A stretch of 64,000 nucleotides of DNA from Oscillospiraceae bacterium (GTDB lineage Bacteria > Bacillota > Clostridia > Oscillospirales > Acutalibacteraceae). Below, in pieces: positions 18,129 through 27,734 of the stretch (position 1 is the first letter of the stretch; every line of letters starts with the position of its first letter). The stretch is taken from assembly GCA_009785335.1 (NCBI GenBank), contig WQWM01000001.1:124001-188000 (forward strand), in the 5' to 3' direction. The position numbers were made by a program, and so were the translations under genes. The notes under the pieces are model-generated. The model was not told where the DNA came from. It worked only from the letters and a program-made list of their open reading frames with translations, and searched no databases.

Positions 18129-19454
18129 TCAATTTAACATGTTTCGCTGATGGTATTCACATATACGCCACTTCAAGCCTTTATATTGCTGCCATTCGCC
18201 GGTTTTCACCAAGTTCCAATCAGGGTGATTATCCAAGTTCGGAAAGAACGTATCAGCTTGTTCTGCGGTAACTTCCACTTGGGTTATCATGGCTTTTTTG
18301 CACTGCGGCAGCAACATTTCATAAACCACTCCCCCGCCTGCAACGAACACCTTGCCCAGCGATTTTGCTTTGGCCACGGCTTCGTCAAGCGTGTGGCAAA
18401 CATGCACATGCCTGCCACGCGGCTTGAAATTCGTGTTACGCGTTATCACCACAATTTTGCGCCCAGACAACGCAGGAATGCCGGATGATGACTTGGGCAG
18501 GCTGTCATAGGTTTTGCGGCCCATCAGCACAACATGGTCTATGGTGGTGTGCTTAAAGTGCGCCAAGTCGCCGGGGATGTTAAACAGCAGTTCGCCCTCG
18601 TTGCCAATGGCCCAGTTTTGGTCCAGGCAGGCAATGGCGGTGAGGGGGGCTTTTTTACGCCGCCTTTTTCGCCGCCAATCTCGCAAAAATTGAAACAAAA
18701 TAAATGAGACATAAAGCAAAAGCAAATGAATATTATCCCGCGCCCACACCTGTGCACGCCAAAGAAAGCTTGGCATTTCAACAGCAAAAAATTCTGTTGC
18801 GAAATAAGCATCCGCATACAAAAAGCCTTCAACGCTTAGTTCATCCAGCAGGGCAAAAAAGTTCACGCGCACTTCGTCGTATGTAGTTCCCCGCATTATA
18901 TGTGTGCGAAAATTATCGTTGCGCGGCAGCAGCGAAATGGGAAAGGTGTCGCGCAGACGTTCAAATTCTGCAAAGCTAACTGCGTGATCGCCAAAATAAC
19001 GAACATGACGGGTGCGCCCAGAGCGCCGCTCATATACTTCCCAGCCAAACAGGCGTTGGGTGGTGAACGTGAGGTTGTCCCAGTCCACAATGTATTCGTC
19101 CACATGCCAGTTACGAAAGCGCAGCATACGCAATTCGTTGGTTTTCGGGTCTAATGTAGGGGGAAATAGAGGAAAGTTTTCATCTATACTGTAGCGCAAC
19201 TGACCATCTATCACCGTAGCAATCAAAGGAGATTCACCCGGCAGCAATAACTCCGGCACGCCATCGTTATTCATGTCCAGCAGCACTATTCTTGGCGGTG
19301 TTCGCCTGGCTGTATGTATTGGCTCTGCCACCTGCCAGTAAACCTGCCAATATTGCTCCTGCCAAGCGGGTGGCTCGTCCTCCTGCGCAACAGCAAAGAA
19401 CGCATAGCCGCCCAGCAACGCAAGCACAGCAAGTAATATCGCGAATTTCTTCAT
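18129..19454 (-). CDS. Membrane-anchored fusion: N-terminal extracytoplasmic domain + TM + C-terminal dihydrofolate reductase
   Basis: MKKFAILLAVLALLGGYAFF signal anchor; LLDMNNDGVPELLL; TM NIHLLLLYVSFILFQFLRDWRRKRRRKK; DHFR motifs AIACLDQNWAIGNEGELLFNIPGDLAHFKHTT, VLMGRKTYDSLP, VFVAGGGVVYEMLL. Confidence 0.88.
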   Translation of the reverse strand: MKKFAILLAVLALLGGYAFFAVAQEDEPPAWQEQYWQVYWQVAEPIHTARRTPPRIVLLDMNNDGVPELLLPGESPLIATVIDGQLRYSIDENFPLFPPTLDPKTNELRMLRFRNWHVDEYIVDWDNLTFTTQRLFGWEVYERRSGRTRHVRYFGDHAVSFAEFERLRDTFPISLLPRNDNFRTHIMRGTTYDEVRVNFFALLDELSVEGFLYADAYFATEFFAVEMPSFLWRAQVWARDNIHLLLLYVSFILFQFLRDWRRKRRRKKAPLTAIACLDQNWAIGNEGELLFNIPGDLAHFKHTTIDHVVLMGRKTYDSLPKSSSGIPALSGRKIVVITRNTNFKPRGRHVHVCHTLDEAVAKAKSLGKVFVAGGGVVYEMLLPQCKKAMITQVEVTAEQADTFFPNLDNHPDWNLVKTGEWQQYKGLKWRICEYHQRNMLN

Positions 19455-19456
19455 GC

Positions 19457-20179
19457 TCACTCCTCTTTTTCTTTGGGCAGCAATGCCCACACCAGCACAT
19501 AACCACCCAAACACATCGCCGCAAAAATCAGACTCAGCCGCAGGGCGTTGCCATCCATTGCACTGAAAATCTCCCCGAGGGTATGCAGCGGGCGGGTGAA
19601 TAAATCCCAACTGTTCAGGCGCAACGCACCGCGACCCATCCAAATTGCCCAGCCTGATAGCAGCGATGTGACCAACACCAGCAGCCAACTCCATAGCGTG
19701 CCGAGCCGCCGCGCAACCTGCCGTTGCAGCATCGCAAGCGAAACAAAGCCGAACAACACGCCCATGCCCACACCCGCGATCATCAGCAGCAGCGAAAACC
19801 ACGCAGCGGGGTCGGTGGTGAAGAGGAAAACCCACTGGTTATTTCGGCTTGCAACAAAGTTGACGTCGTTCAAGTGCAGCAGGCTGGTGAGCAGATATGG
19901 CGCGTTGGGGTAAAATAGCAACCACAGCGGCCAGCAGATCCACCCCAGCACGCGCCGCACGCGTTTGGGGGAATCCGCACCGCGAAGCACGCCGCAGGCA
20001 AACACCAGCGGCAGCCATGCGAGGAACATATTCCAGGGCATCCACCCCCAGCCATAGCGAAAGCTGGTGGCGAACAGCACAATTTGCAGCAATGCGGTGC
20101 CGACACCCAGCACGATGAATATGCGGGCGAACTCGCGCGGCAGCCACGCGGGATGCAGGGTGATGAGGTGGTTTTTCAT
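19457..20179 (-). CDS. DUF1361-like multi-pass membrane protein
   Basis: WNMFLAWLPLVFA...WLLFYPNAPYLLTSLLHL. Confidence 0.75.
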   Translation of the reverse strand: MKNHLITLHPAWLPREFARIFIVLGVGTALLQIVLFATSFRYGWGWMPWNMFLAWLPLVFACGVLRGADSPKRVRRVLGWICWPLWLLFYPNAPYLLTSLLHLNDVNFVASRNNQWVFLFTTDPAAWFSLLLMIAGVGMGVLFGFVSLAMLQRQVARRLGTLWSWLLVLVTSLLSGWAIWMGRGALRLNSWDLFTRPLHTLGEIFSAMDGNALRLSLIFAAMCLGGYVLVWALLPKEKEE

Positions 20180-20188
20180 GGGGACTCC

Positions 20189-20515
20189 TCAAAATTCGAT
20201 ATGATGGTAGGGGATGAATGCTCCAGTTAGACGCACACGATTGCCTTCCCACGTGATTTCTGGATGGCGAGCGATATCGTGCTGCGCATCGCGCTCTAAA
20301 AAGAAAACACGATGTCGCACCGGGTAAGCAATTTTGCTGCGTGTGCGTGGACCCGGTGCCCAACGCACAAACACTTGATGCTGCTCACAAGGGGAAACGT
20401 GAACTTCACCGTCCACAAAGAAAATGAACCGCACACCAAATGCATTCAATACTACAAAGACCAGCAACGGTATTAGCAGCCCCAGCATTGCCCAGCGTAG
20501 CTTTCTTTTCTTCAC
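20189..20515 (-). CDS. Small membrane-anchored hypothetical protein
   Basis: Single N-terminal TM, operon-like spacing. Confidence 0.6.
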   Translation of the reverse strand: MKKRKLRWAMLGLLIPLLVFVVLNAFGVRFIFFVDGEVHVSPCEQHQVFVRWAPGPRTRSKIAYPVRHRVFFLERDAQHDIARHPEITWEGNRVRLTGAFIPYHHIEF

Positions 20516-20519
20516 GCTA

Positions 20520-21188
20520 TCACCCCATCCCCATCAACTTCAGCGCCTGCGCGGCAGCAGCTTGCTCGGCGAGCTTTTTGCTGCGCCCACGCCCCACACC
20601 CAGCACATTGGAGTGCAGCCGCACCTCCACCACAAAGACTTTCTCATGGTCGGGCCCCTGCTCCTCCACCAGCACATACTCCACGGACTCAGATGGGTTT
20701 TGCTGCACGATTTGCTGGAGCTCGGTTTTGCTGTCGGCCATGGCAAACTTGCCCTGCTGCAAAAAGCGATGCACGAAGGTCTTGCAAGGCTCAATGCCGC
20801 CGTCGAGGAACATCGCAGCAAGCACGGCTTCAAAGGCATCTGCCACCATGCTGGGGCGATTGGCACCGCCAGTTGCAGCCTCGCCGCGACCAAGCCGAAG
20901 CGCACCGCCGAGGCCGATCTCCTGCGCATAGCCGAACAGCGCGGGCTCGCACACGGCAGCGGCACGCATCTTGGTGAGCTCGCCCTCGGTTTTGTCGGGA
21001 TGCTGTGTATGCAGCCATTCAGCCGCCACAAAGCCCAGCACGCTGTCGCCCAGGAACTCCAAGCGTTCGTTGCTACCATGCGCCAGCTTACGCTCGTTGG
21101 CATAGCTCGAGTGCGTCAACGCCCGCTCAAGCAGCTCAGGCTGGCGGAAGGTGTAGCCGATGTTTTGTTGCAGTTGGTTGAGTGTCAT
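20520..21188 (-). CDS. rnc: Ribonuclease III
   Basis: NERLEFLGDSVLG signature; C-terminal dsRBD. Confidence 0.95.
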   Translation of the reverse strand: MTLNQLQQNIGYTFRQPELLERALTHSSYANERKLAHGSNERLEFLGDSVLGFVAAEWLHTQHPDKTEGELTKMRAAAVCEPALFGYAQEIGLGGALRLGRGEAATGGANRPSMVADAFEAVLAAMFLDGGIEPCKTFVHRFLQQGKFAMADSKTELQQIVQQNPSESVEYVLVEEQGPDHEKVFVVEVRLHSNVLGVGRGRSKKLAEQAAAAQALKLMGMG

Positions 21189-21189
21189 G

Positions 21190-22398
21190 TTAATCCCTTT
21201 CTGGCGTGAGTAGGGTTTGCGTGGCGGGGCAATATAGCGCAACCACATGCGAGCCAAAGCCGCCACCATAAACAAAGCGGCTAATCAAAATAAAGTTGCC
21301 TGCACGCAGCAGATAGTCGCCGCCATTCATGCCACTATAACCACGAAAAGCTTCTTCGCCGACTGTGTTGCCGTTAGTATCTAGGCGATATAATATCAAT
21401 TCCCCGCCATCATAATCGTAAAAACCATATTCATCGCAGATGATGAACGCATACAAATGACCATTAACTTCCAATATATCACCCACATCATCGCGCAGCA
21501 ATGAACTTTGTGTGCCATCGGGACGATATCGATACAATTCGTGAGGCAACTCAAGCGCGTATACCCACCCGCCCACGGTCACTGTTCGTGGGTGCGGGTC
21601 AACTGACCATTCTTGCAGCACGCGATTATTTTCATCAATGCGTAGAGCTCCGCCAAAAGTTCGAAGCATCACACTGCCATCATCTAGGTTATGCCAAATG
21701 TGCGAATCCCACTCAAGCCCACCTTGCGCTGTGTGGATAACATGACGTTGCATTGTGTCAAACTCAAATGCCTCCATTTGCCACGAATCATTGCCAAACG
21801 CTGTGATCAATAACAGCGAATTGCTTGCCGCATTATACCAAATTTCAGTTGCCGCCCACCAAATGTCATCATTTATTCTCGCCCCCTGCGCAAGGCGTAT
21901 GCGTGAGCCATCGGATTGTATCAAATACAATGTATCATGGACTGGTCGCGCATCAAAATTGCGCACACGCACAAGCAAGCCCTGCGGCGTGATGCCCGCG
22001 ATAGTATCCCATTCCTCCAAATTTGTGCGCCGATTAATGTCATCTAGTGCAATTCTTGTGCCCGCCGTCCCCCATCTTCTTCCTGACATATAAAAATGCG
22101 TGGGCGACAACGCATAATGCGCAGCAAAACGATATCCCTCCCCGCGCGTGAATTCTCGCGGGAAGTTTTCGGAAAAAATCGTCCACTGCCCCAGAGGACT
22201 GAATGGCTGCGAGTCAGTTTCTTCCGCTGTTGTGGTTTCTTCTTCCAACGTTGTATAAACTTCCACGACAGTTTCGGCATCATCGCCAGTTTCATCAGGG
22301 CTGCGGTTGCCTAACATAGGCACAACCAGCAACGCAATCATCCCCAGCAACAGCACTGCAAGTGCCGCCGAAATAATCATAAGCACGCGTTTGTTCAT
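21190..22398 (-). CDS. Membrane-anchored secreted protein, paralog B of tandem pair
   Basis: MNKRVLMIISAALAVLLLGMIALLVVPMLGNRSPDETGDD..., nearly identical N-terminus to the next gene. Confidence 0.8.
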   Translation of the reverse strand: MNKRVLMIISAALAVLLLGMIALLVVPMLGNRSPDETGDDAETVVEVYTTLEEETTTAEETDSQPFSPLGQWTIFSENFPREFTRGEGYRFAAHYALSPTHFYMSGRRWGTAGTRIALDDINRRTNLEEWDTIAGITPQGLLVRVRNFDARPVHDTLYLIQSDGSRIRLAQGARINDDIWWAATEIWYNAASNSLLLITAFGNDSWQMEAFEFDTMQRHVIHTAQGGLEWDSHIWHNLDDGSVMLRTFGGALRIDENNRVLQEWSVDPHPRTVTVGGWVYALELPHELYRYRPDGTQSSLLRDDVGDILEVNGHLYAFIICDEYGFYDYDGGELILYRLDTNGNTVGEEAFRGYSGMNGGDYLLRAGNFILISRFVYGGGFGSHVVALYCPATQTLLTPERD

Positions 22399-22399
22399 G

Positions 22400-23572
22400 T
22401 TAATCCCTTTCTGGCGTGAGTAGGGTTTGCGTGGCGGGGCAGAACAATGCTTCAAAAGACAAGTTACGGCTTCCGTAGTAAAAACCATTGGCGATCATAT
22501 AAAACTCGCCCAAACGCCTCACGCCATGGCCATTGTTGTGTCCGAAGCCGCCACGCCAAATTTCGTTTTGTCCATCCAATGTGAAAATGGTAAACCCGCC
22601 ATCGCCGTCACCTTCATAGAATTCATCGTAAAACATGAATGGTCCAGCTTGCCACAAACGTCTTCCATCATGCTGAATCTCTTCGTGCGGAACATTGCCT
22701 AGTGGCAAGTCAACATCAAGCGCGCCAAAACGACGCATGCTCGTGCGGTTTTGTGCATCAATATGCATGACTTCGCTATCGTCATTTGTGCCCCAAAAGT
22801 CATAAATCACGCCCCCATCCGTCAAGTTAAGCCAGTGTGTAAAGTCAAACCACTCATACGGATACGTACTGCGTAACCGTTGCATAGAATTAGTGCGCAA
22901 GTTCAAGCCATGCAACTCGCGATTGCCATCACCAGAAAAGAATAGCAATGTGTTGCTCGCAGCATTCAGCCATGGGTCAAAAGCGTGATCCAGCACTATA
23001 CGTAGTTCATCTTGACCATGCGGCAAAAACCAAGTGCGTGCCACAAAATTCACCTCATCAGGGTCATCTGTCCAAAAGCCTAGGCTCGCCGCTAATATCA
23101 GCCCTCTATCCGTCACACCAACAATTCGCGGGTTTAACGTCCGGCCACTAAATTGTCTTGGCAAAATAATTTCTGTGCTGTTGCGAATATCGTTAATGTC
23201 TGCACGCAACAAAACGTTATCCACTAACCCATTGCCTTGCTCGTCCAAACCACGAAATGCAAAGCTGATACCATAAAAATATTGCGGTGTTGTTGCCCAC
23301 GTGGCTGTAAATACATAATCACCGCCAACGACAGCATTGCCTAACGCTACCCCATCATGCAGCTGCACTGGCACGTTGATTGGCGGGCGTGTGGTCGCTT
23401 CCGTCGTGGTTTCCTCTTCAGTTGTGGTGATAACCTCAGTAGTGGTTTCGACATCATCGCCGGTTTCGTCAGGGCTGCGCCCGCCTAGCATAGGCACAAC
23501 CAGCAACGCAATCATCCCCAGCAACAGCACTGCAAGTGCCGCCGCAATAATCATAAGCACGCGTTTGTTCAT
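22400..23572 (-). CDS. Membrane-anchored secreted protein, paralog A of tandem pair
   Basis: MNKRVLMIIAAALAVLLLGMIALLVVPMLGGRSPDETGDD, Thr/Glu linker, ends CPATQTLLTPERD like paralog B. Confidence 0.8.
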   Translation of the reverse strand: MNKRVLMIIAAALAVLLLGMIALLVVPMLGGRSPDETGDDVETTTEVITTTEEETTTEATTRPPINVPVQLHDGVALGNAVVGGDYVFTATWATTPQYFYGISFAFRGLDEQGNGLVDNVLLRADINDIRNSTEIILPRQFSGRTLNPRIVGVTDRGLILAASLGFWTDDPDEVNFVARTWFLPHGQDELRIVLDHAFDPWLNAASNTLLFFSGDGNRELHGLNLRTNSMQRLRSTYPYEWFDFTHWLNLTDGGVIYDFWGTNDDSEVMHIDAQNRTSMRRFGALDVDLPLGNVPHEEIQHDGRRLWQAGPFMFYDEFYEGDGDGGFTIFTLDGQNEIWRGGFGHNNGHGVRRLGEFYMIANGFYYGSRNLSFEALFCPATQTLLTPERD

Positions 23573-23595
23573 CGCAAAGCCCCCCTTTTCCCTAC

Positions 23596-23640
23596 ATTAT
23601 ACCACGCGTGCGTGAAAATGTCCAGTTACAATCTTGTAAC
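23596..23640 (-). promoter_or_regulatory. Promoter (TGGACA-17-TATAAT) with abutting palindrome GTTACAAGATTGTAAC
   Basis: Palindrome 23625-23640 directly upstream of the -35. Confidence 0.65.
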
Positions 23641-23697
23641 CATTTGCACAAAAAGCAAGCGACGAGGCCGAAGCCCCGCCGCGAATATTATGTCACT

Positions 23698-24342
23698 TTA
23701 CGGTTGATGAGATTCCGTTGTCCAATACCCATCGGTTTCAGCTTGGTCTGTGTCAGGATTGCGCGCATTATAGATGTTGTACATGTATCCTGTTTTGCCG
23801 TATCTGCCAAATTTGCTTTGGTCATATCGATCACTATCCATGCAGATATGTGTTGCTTTCAGCGCAACCACTATTCTGTCACTGCGTTTAAAATTTTGTT
23901 TTTCCCATAAATATTCGCACTCTATGTTTAAAAAACATTCCGCAATTCGTGGTGCATTCACAACCACGGCCTTTTCAGCGGTCAAGCCAGAAGCGGTTAT
24001 TTCATCGGTCTCGTATTGGTTGTTTTCAACAGTTTTGAAACATTTTTCATACAGATCGCTTGAAGGAAAATTCAACACGCAACAGCCTGTTTTCTTTAAT
24101 GATTTATACATATGCCCGCCCTTAGAAACCCAACTCATAATACAGATAAACTCACCAGAGTCTGTGACGAAGGTCGTGTATTGTTGCAAGCAAGCATTTT
24201 CTTTGCCGTTCGCTTTCCAGCCTGTCACAAGAAACATCGGTGACGGAATAGCTGTCATCAGTTCTTGCCACGAAAAATGCTGCAACTCGCCCGGCCAAGC
24301 CTCTTGCATATTTTCGGGCTTAGTTGAAAATTCTTTTTTCAT
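23698..24342 (-). CDS. Flavin reductase-like FMN-binding protein
   Basis: Split-barrel flavin reductase pattern (PSPMFLVTGWKANGKENACLQQYTTFVT). Confidence 0.75.
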   Translation of the reverse strand: MKKEFSTKPENMQEAWPGELQHFSWQELMTAIPSPMFLVTGWKANGKENACLQQYTTFVTDSGEFICIMSWVSKGGHMYKSLKKTGCCVLNFPSSDLYEKCFKTVENNQYETDEITASGLTAEKAVVVNAPRIAECFLNIECEYLWEKQNFKRSDRIVVALKATHICMDSDRYDQSKFGRYGKTGYMYNIYNARNPDTDQAETDGYWTTESHQP

Positions 24343-24401
24343 CGGGGTTAATCTCCTTTAAAAGGGACGAGAATACCTCTCGCCCCTCTAGCTATTAAAA
24401 T

Positions 24402-25829
24402 TTACGCCTTCGCTTCTTTCTTTTTGCTCAGCGCCCAGCCCACGCCCATCACAACCACGAACAGCGCGAGATACCACGCAACCATCCACTGTTGGCGATC
24501 AATCACGGCATAGATCAAAAAGATTGCACCAGCCGTGGCAATGCCCGGCGCGATGAAACGGTTAAAAATGCCCAAGTCTTTTTGCTTCACCATCACCATG
24601 ATGAACATGGGAATGAAGAAAGCGTTGAAGGTGATGGGAATCAATGCGGAAATGTTGAAGCTGAACACCGCATCGCCTGGAAGTAGGAAGCTAAGGTAAC
24701 GGAACCAGCCTGCATGTTGCGCGCCGTTGATGAACATCCACACAGCAATCAACAGCAAGTTAAGCGCGGCCGAGTTGTTCGGCATATTGGTTGCAGCGTC
24801 CACCTGCCCGAAAATGGCGGGTTTGGGGCCGCGTTGGCGTGCCGCAATGGTGTAGAACGCGCGTTGCCCGGCAACCGTCAAGCCATTGAGCGTGCCCAAG
24901 CACGAAATGACGATGAACACAAACAGAATAGTGCCGCCGGTTTCGGTGAATATGTTGGCAAAGGCTGTGCGTGTGCCGCCGCTTGCCGCAAGGACTTCGG
25001 TTTCGGCCGCGCCGAAAATACCGATGAAGTATAACACATAAATCGTGGTGATAATCAGCAGCCCGCCGGTGAGCGCGATGGGCAAGTTGCGCTTGGAGTT
25101 CTTGATTTCGCTGTTTAGGTTCATCACGCAGTCAAAACCAACATAGGCGAACACGGTGGCGATGAGTGCCGACAAAAATGCGCTGCCAGCAGACTCTGCA
25201 CCAACGGAAATCCCAGCCACGCCAGTGAAATCGCGTGCTACATAGGAGAAGTTTTCCACGGTTACACCATTGGCAAGCCCGGCAATCAAGCCGATGATGC
25301 CCATGCCGATGAGTGGAATAACCTTGATGAAAGTGCCCGAAATCTGAATTTTTTCGCTGATTTTGGGGCTGAGTGTGTTGATGACATAAATCGCAACCAA
25401 ATATACCAGTGCGATGGCGAAGGTTTCGCCGCTGAAGAATTGGTTAACGCCGCGGCTGGTGTGCCAACCGAACAGCTCCACCGTGAAGCGTGCCGACACC
25501 CATGCGAGGATGCCCGTCATAGATGGATAGAAGAACGTGGCCATGAACCAGCCGAACAGGTAGCCGAATTTGTCGCCCACCAGCACGTCAGAGAAGTCCA
25601 ACAGGCCGCCCACTTTTTCGTGCCGCGTGGACAACACGCCCAGCACATAGGCGAATGCCAGAGTGATTAAGCCGCCGATTGCCCAGGCAGCAATGCCAAT
25701 CCACATGCGGCCGCCAGCATAGGCGACGATTTCTTCGTTGCGGAAGAAGATGCCGCTGCCGATGATCGTGCCCACCACCATGCACATAGCCATCAGCAGT
25801 CCAAATTTGCGTTTTAGTTTGTTTTCCAT
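24402..25829 (-). CDS. APC family amino acid permease
   Basis: GTIIGSGIFFRNEEI motif, about 12 TM segments. Confidence 0.88.
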   Translation of the reverse strand: MENKLKRKFGLLMAMCMVVGTIIGSGIFFRNEEIVAYAGGRMWIGIAAWAIGGLITLAFAYVLGVLSTRHEKVGGLLDFSDVLVGDKFGYLFGWFMATFFYPSMTGILAWVSARFTVELFGWHTSRGVNQFFSGETFAIALVYLVAIYVINTLSPKISEKIQISGTFIKVIPLIGMGIIGLIAGLANGVTVENFSYVARDFTGVAGISVGAESAGSAFLSALIATVFAYVGFDCVMNLNSEIKNSKRNLPIALTGGLLIITTIYVLYFIGIFGAAETEVLAASGGTRTAFANIFTETGGTILFVFIVISCLGTLNGLTVAGQRAFYTIAARQRGPKPAIFGQVDAATNMPNNSAALNLLLIAVWMFINGAQHAGWFRYLSFLLPGDAVFSFNISALIPITFNAFFIPMFIMVMVKQKDLGIFNRFIAPGIATAGAIFLIYAVIDRQQWMVAWYLALFVVVMGVGWALSKKKEAKA

Positions 25830-25960
25830 GAAAAATTCACCTTTCAGTCATATTTTATCTATTATATCACGTTGCGCGCGCGTTGTCCAGAAAAATTTTT
25901 TGCAACATTTGCATTTTTCATGCATTTATGCTAAAATGGATAGGAAAGGATGGTGCAACC

Positions 25961-26752
25961 ATGGACTTACGACTAACATTCAATGAGGTTCCAGCGGAAT
26001 ACGACCGACTGCGGCCTCGCTACACCGCGGAACTGTTTGCAGATGTCATCAGGTTTTCTGCGCTTGATGCAACAAAGCACGCGCTGGAAATCGGCATTGG
26101 CACAGGGCAAGCAACGTTGCCGTTTTTGCAAACTGGCTGCGCAATAACCGCAGTGGAGATTGGCGACCGCTTGGCGCAGTTTTCGCGAGAAAAATTTGCA
26201 GCATTTTCACGTTTTTCGGTCATCAATCAAGATTTCGAACTTGCCGAGCTGGAGGGAAACAGCTATGACCTTGTGTATTCTGCATCCGCGTTTCATTGGA
26301 TTGCGCCAGAAGTCGGCTTGCCGAAGGTGCTGCGGCTGCTAAAGCCTGGCGGCGTGTTTGCGTGGATATCCGTGCAGCCAACTTACGCGCAACAACATAT
26401 GCATACTGAAATACAGAAGATATACGAGACGTATGGCGATTACGGCTTCGGCACAATACCATTCGACCGATTGCCCGAAGCGCACGCAAAGCAACAGGAA
26501 AGAAGAAGTGCGTTGGCCAAGTATGGCTTTGTTGGCATTGAAGACAACTTGTATCGCGGCACAAGGACATTAAGCGCCAGCGACTATGCAACATTGCAAA
26601 GCACGGCAAACGATCACAGGGCAATGCCCCTAGCGGAACGCACTGCATTGCTGCAAAAACTTGAAGATGCAGTTAACCGTTGTGGCGGTGAGTTCACCTT
26701 TGCGGACAAATATCTGTTGTGCATGGGCAAAAAGCCCGCAAAAAAGTCTTGA
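25961..26752 (+). CDS. Class I SAM-dependent methyltransferase
   Basis: ALEIGIGTGQAT motif I, DLVYSASAFHW, LLKPGGVFAW. Confidence 0.88.
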   Translation: MDLRLTFNEVPAEYDRLRPRYTAELFADVIRFSALDATKHALEIGIGTGQATLPFLQTGCAITAVEIGDRLAQFSREKFAAFSRFSVINQDFELAELEGNSYDLVYSASAFHWIAPEVGLPKVLRLLKPGGVFAWISVQPTYAQQHMHTEIQKIYETYGDYGFGTIPFDRLPEAHAKQQERRSALAKYGFVGIEDNLYRGTRTLSASDYATLQSTANDHRAMPLAERTALLQKLEDAVNRCGGEFTFADKYLLCMGKKPAKKS

Positions 26753-26777
26753 CAAGCACCCCCACCTGTGCTATACT
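26749..26777 (+). promoter_or_regulatory. Promoter of rpsF operon
   Basis: TTGACA-17-TATACT; the -35 overlaps the stop codon of the upstream gene. Confidence 0.85.
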
Positions 26778-26876
26778 ATAAAATTGCGGAACCTATCCGC
26801 ACCCTGCATGCTTTCATCAGCACAGGGAAATCTTCTTGGCCGCAACACGCGGTCCACCGTCCATAAGGAGGAAACT

Positions 26877-27176
26877 ATGGCACAACACAACTACGAAGCG
26901 ATGATGGTGTTTTCCATGCTGCCCGGCGAGGAAGGCATCAACGCGCTCAAAGAGCGTTTTCAAACCCTCATTGAGCAAAACGGCACACTGGATGCAGAGC
27001 AGACCAAAGACATGGGCAAACGTCGCTTGGCCTACCTCATCAACAAAAGAGAAAACGAAGGCTACTACATGCTGTTTGTGTTCAGCGCGGCACCGGAATT
27101 CCCCGCCGAACTTGAGCGCGTGGCTGGCATCACCGACGGCGTACTGCGCTGCATGGTGATTCGCCGGGAGGGTTAG
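26877..27176 (+). CDS. rpsF: 30S ribosomal protein bS6
   Basis: YEAMMVFS...GKRRLAYLINKRENEGYY; followed by ssb and rpsR. Confidence 0.95.
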   Translation: MAQHNYEAMMVFSMLPGEEGINALKERFQTLIEQNGTLDAEQTKDMGKRRLAYLINKRENEGYYMLFVFSAAPEFPAELERVAGITDGVLRCMVIRREG

Positions 27177-27177
27177 C

Positions 27178-27645
27178 ATGAACTATGCGATGGTTATGGG
27201 TCGTCTCACTGCCGACCCGGAGCTCAAAAGCACAGGCAGCGGCGTTTCGGTTTGTTCTTTCACCGTGGCGGTTGACCGCCGCTTCAAAGGCCAAAACCAA
27301 GAGCGCGAAACGGACTTCATCCGTTGCGTGGCCTGGCGCCAAAGCGCGGAATTCCTCAGCCGTTACTTCAAAAAAGGCAGCATGGTTGCCGTGATGGGCA
27401 ACATTCAAGTGCGCAGCTATGAAGACAAAAACGGCAACAAACGCGAAGCCGTTGAGCTGGTGGCAGAGAACATCCACTTCACTGGCGAGCGCAACCAAGG
27501 TGGTGGGGGCGGAAACTTCCGCGATCAACCTCCCCTGCCCGAACCCCCACCCGAACGCGGCAACGCCCAGCAGCAATCGTCTTATTCCACCGCAAGCGCG
27601 GCAGACTTTGACGAAATTGCAGGCGACGACGATCTGCCGTTCTAA
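27178..27645 (+). CDS. ssb: Single-stranded DNA-binding protein
   Basis: MNYAMVMGRLTADPELKSTGSGVSV OB-fold; acidic C-terminus DDDLPF. Confidence 0.97.
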   Translation: MNYAMVMGRLTADPELKSTGSGVSVCSFTVAVDRRFKGQNQERETDFIRCVAWRQSAEFLSRYFKKGSMVAVMGNIQVRSYEDKNGNKREAVELVAENIHFTGERNQGGGGGNFRDQPPLPEPPPERGNAQQQSSYSTASAADFDEIAGDDDLPF

Positions 27646-27734
27646 TGTAGCCCCCTCAGCCGCAGCTAAGCTGCGCCAGCTCCCCCGCAAACGGTGGAGC
27701 CTATCTATACACTTAACATTTAAGGAGAAATACC

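Noticed and set aside
19455-19835. N-terminal extension of the 568-aa ORF 18129-19835
   Set aside because: Reads in a different frame over the DUF1361 gene; a proper start with SD exists at 19454
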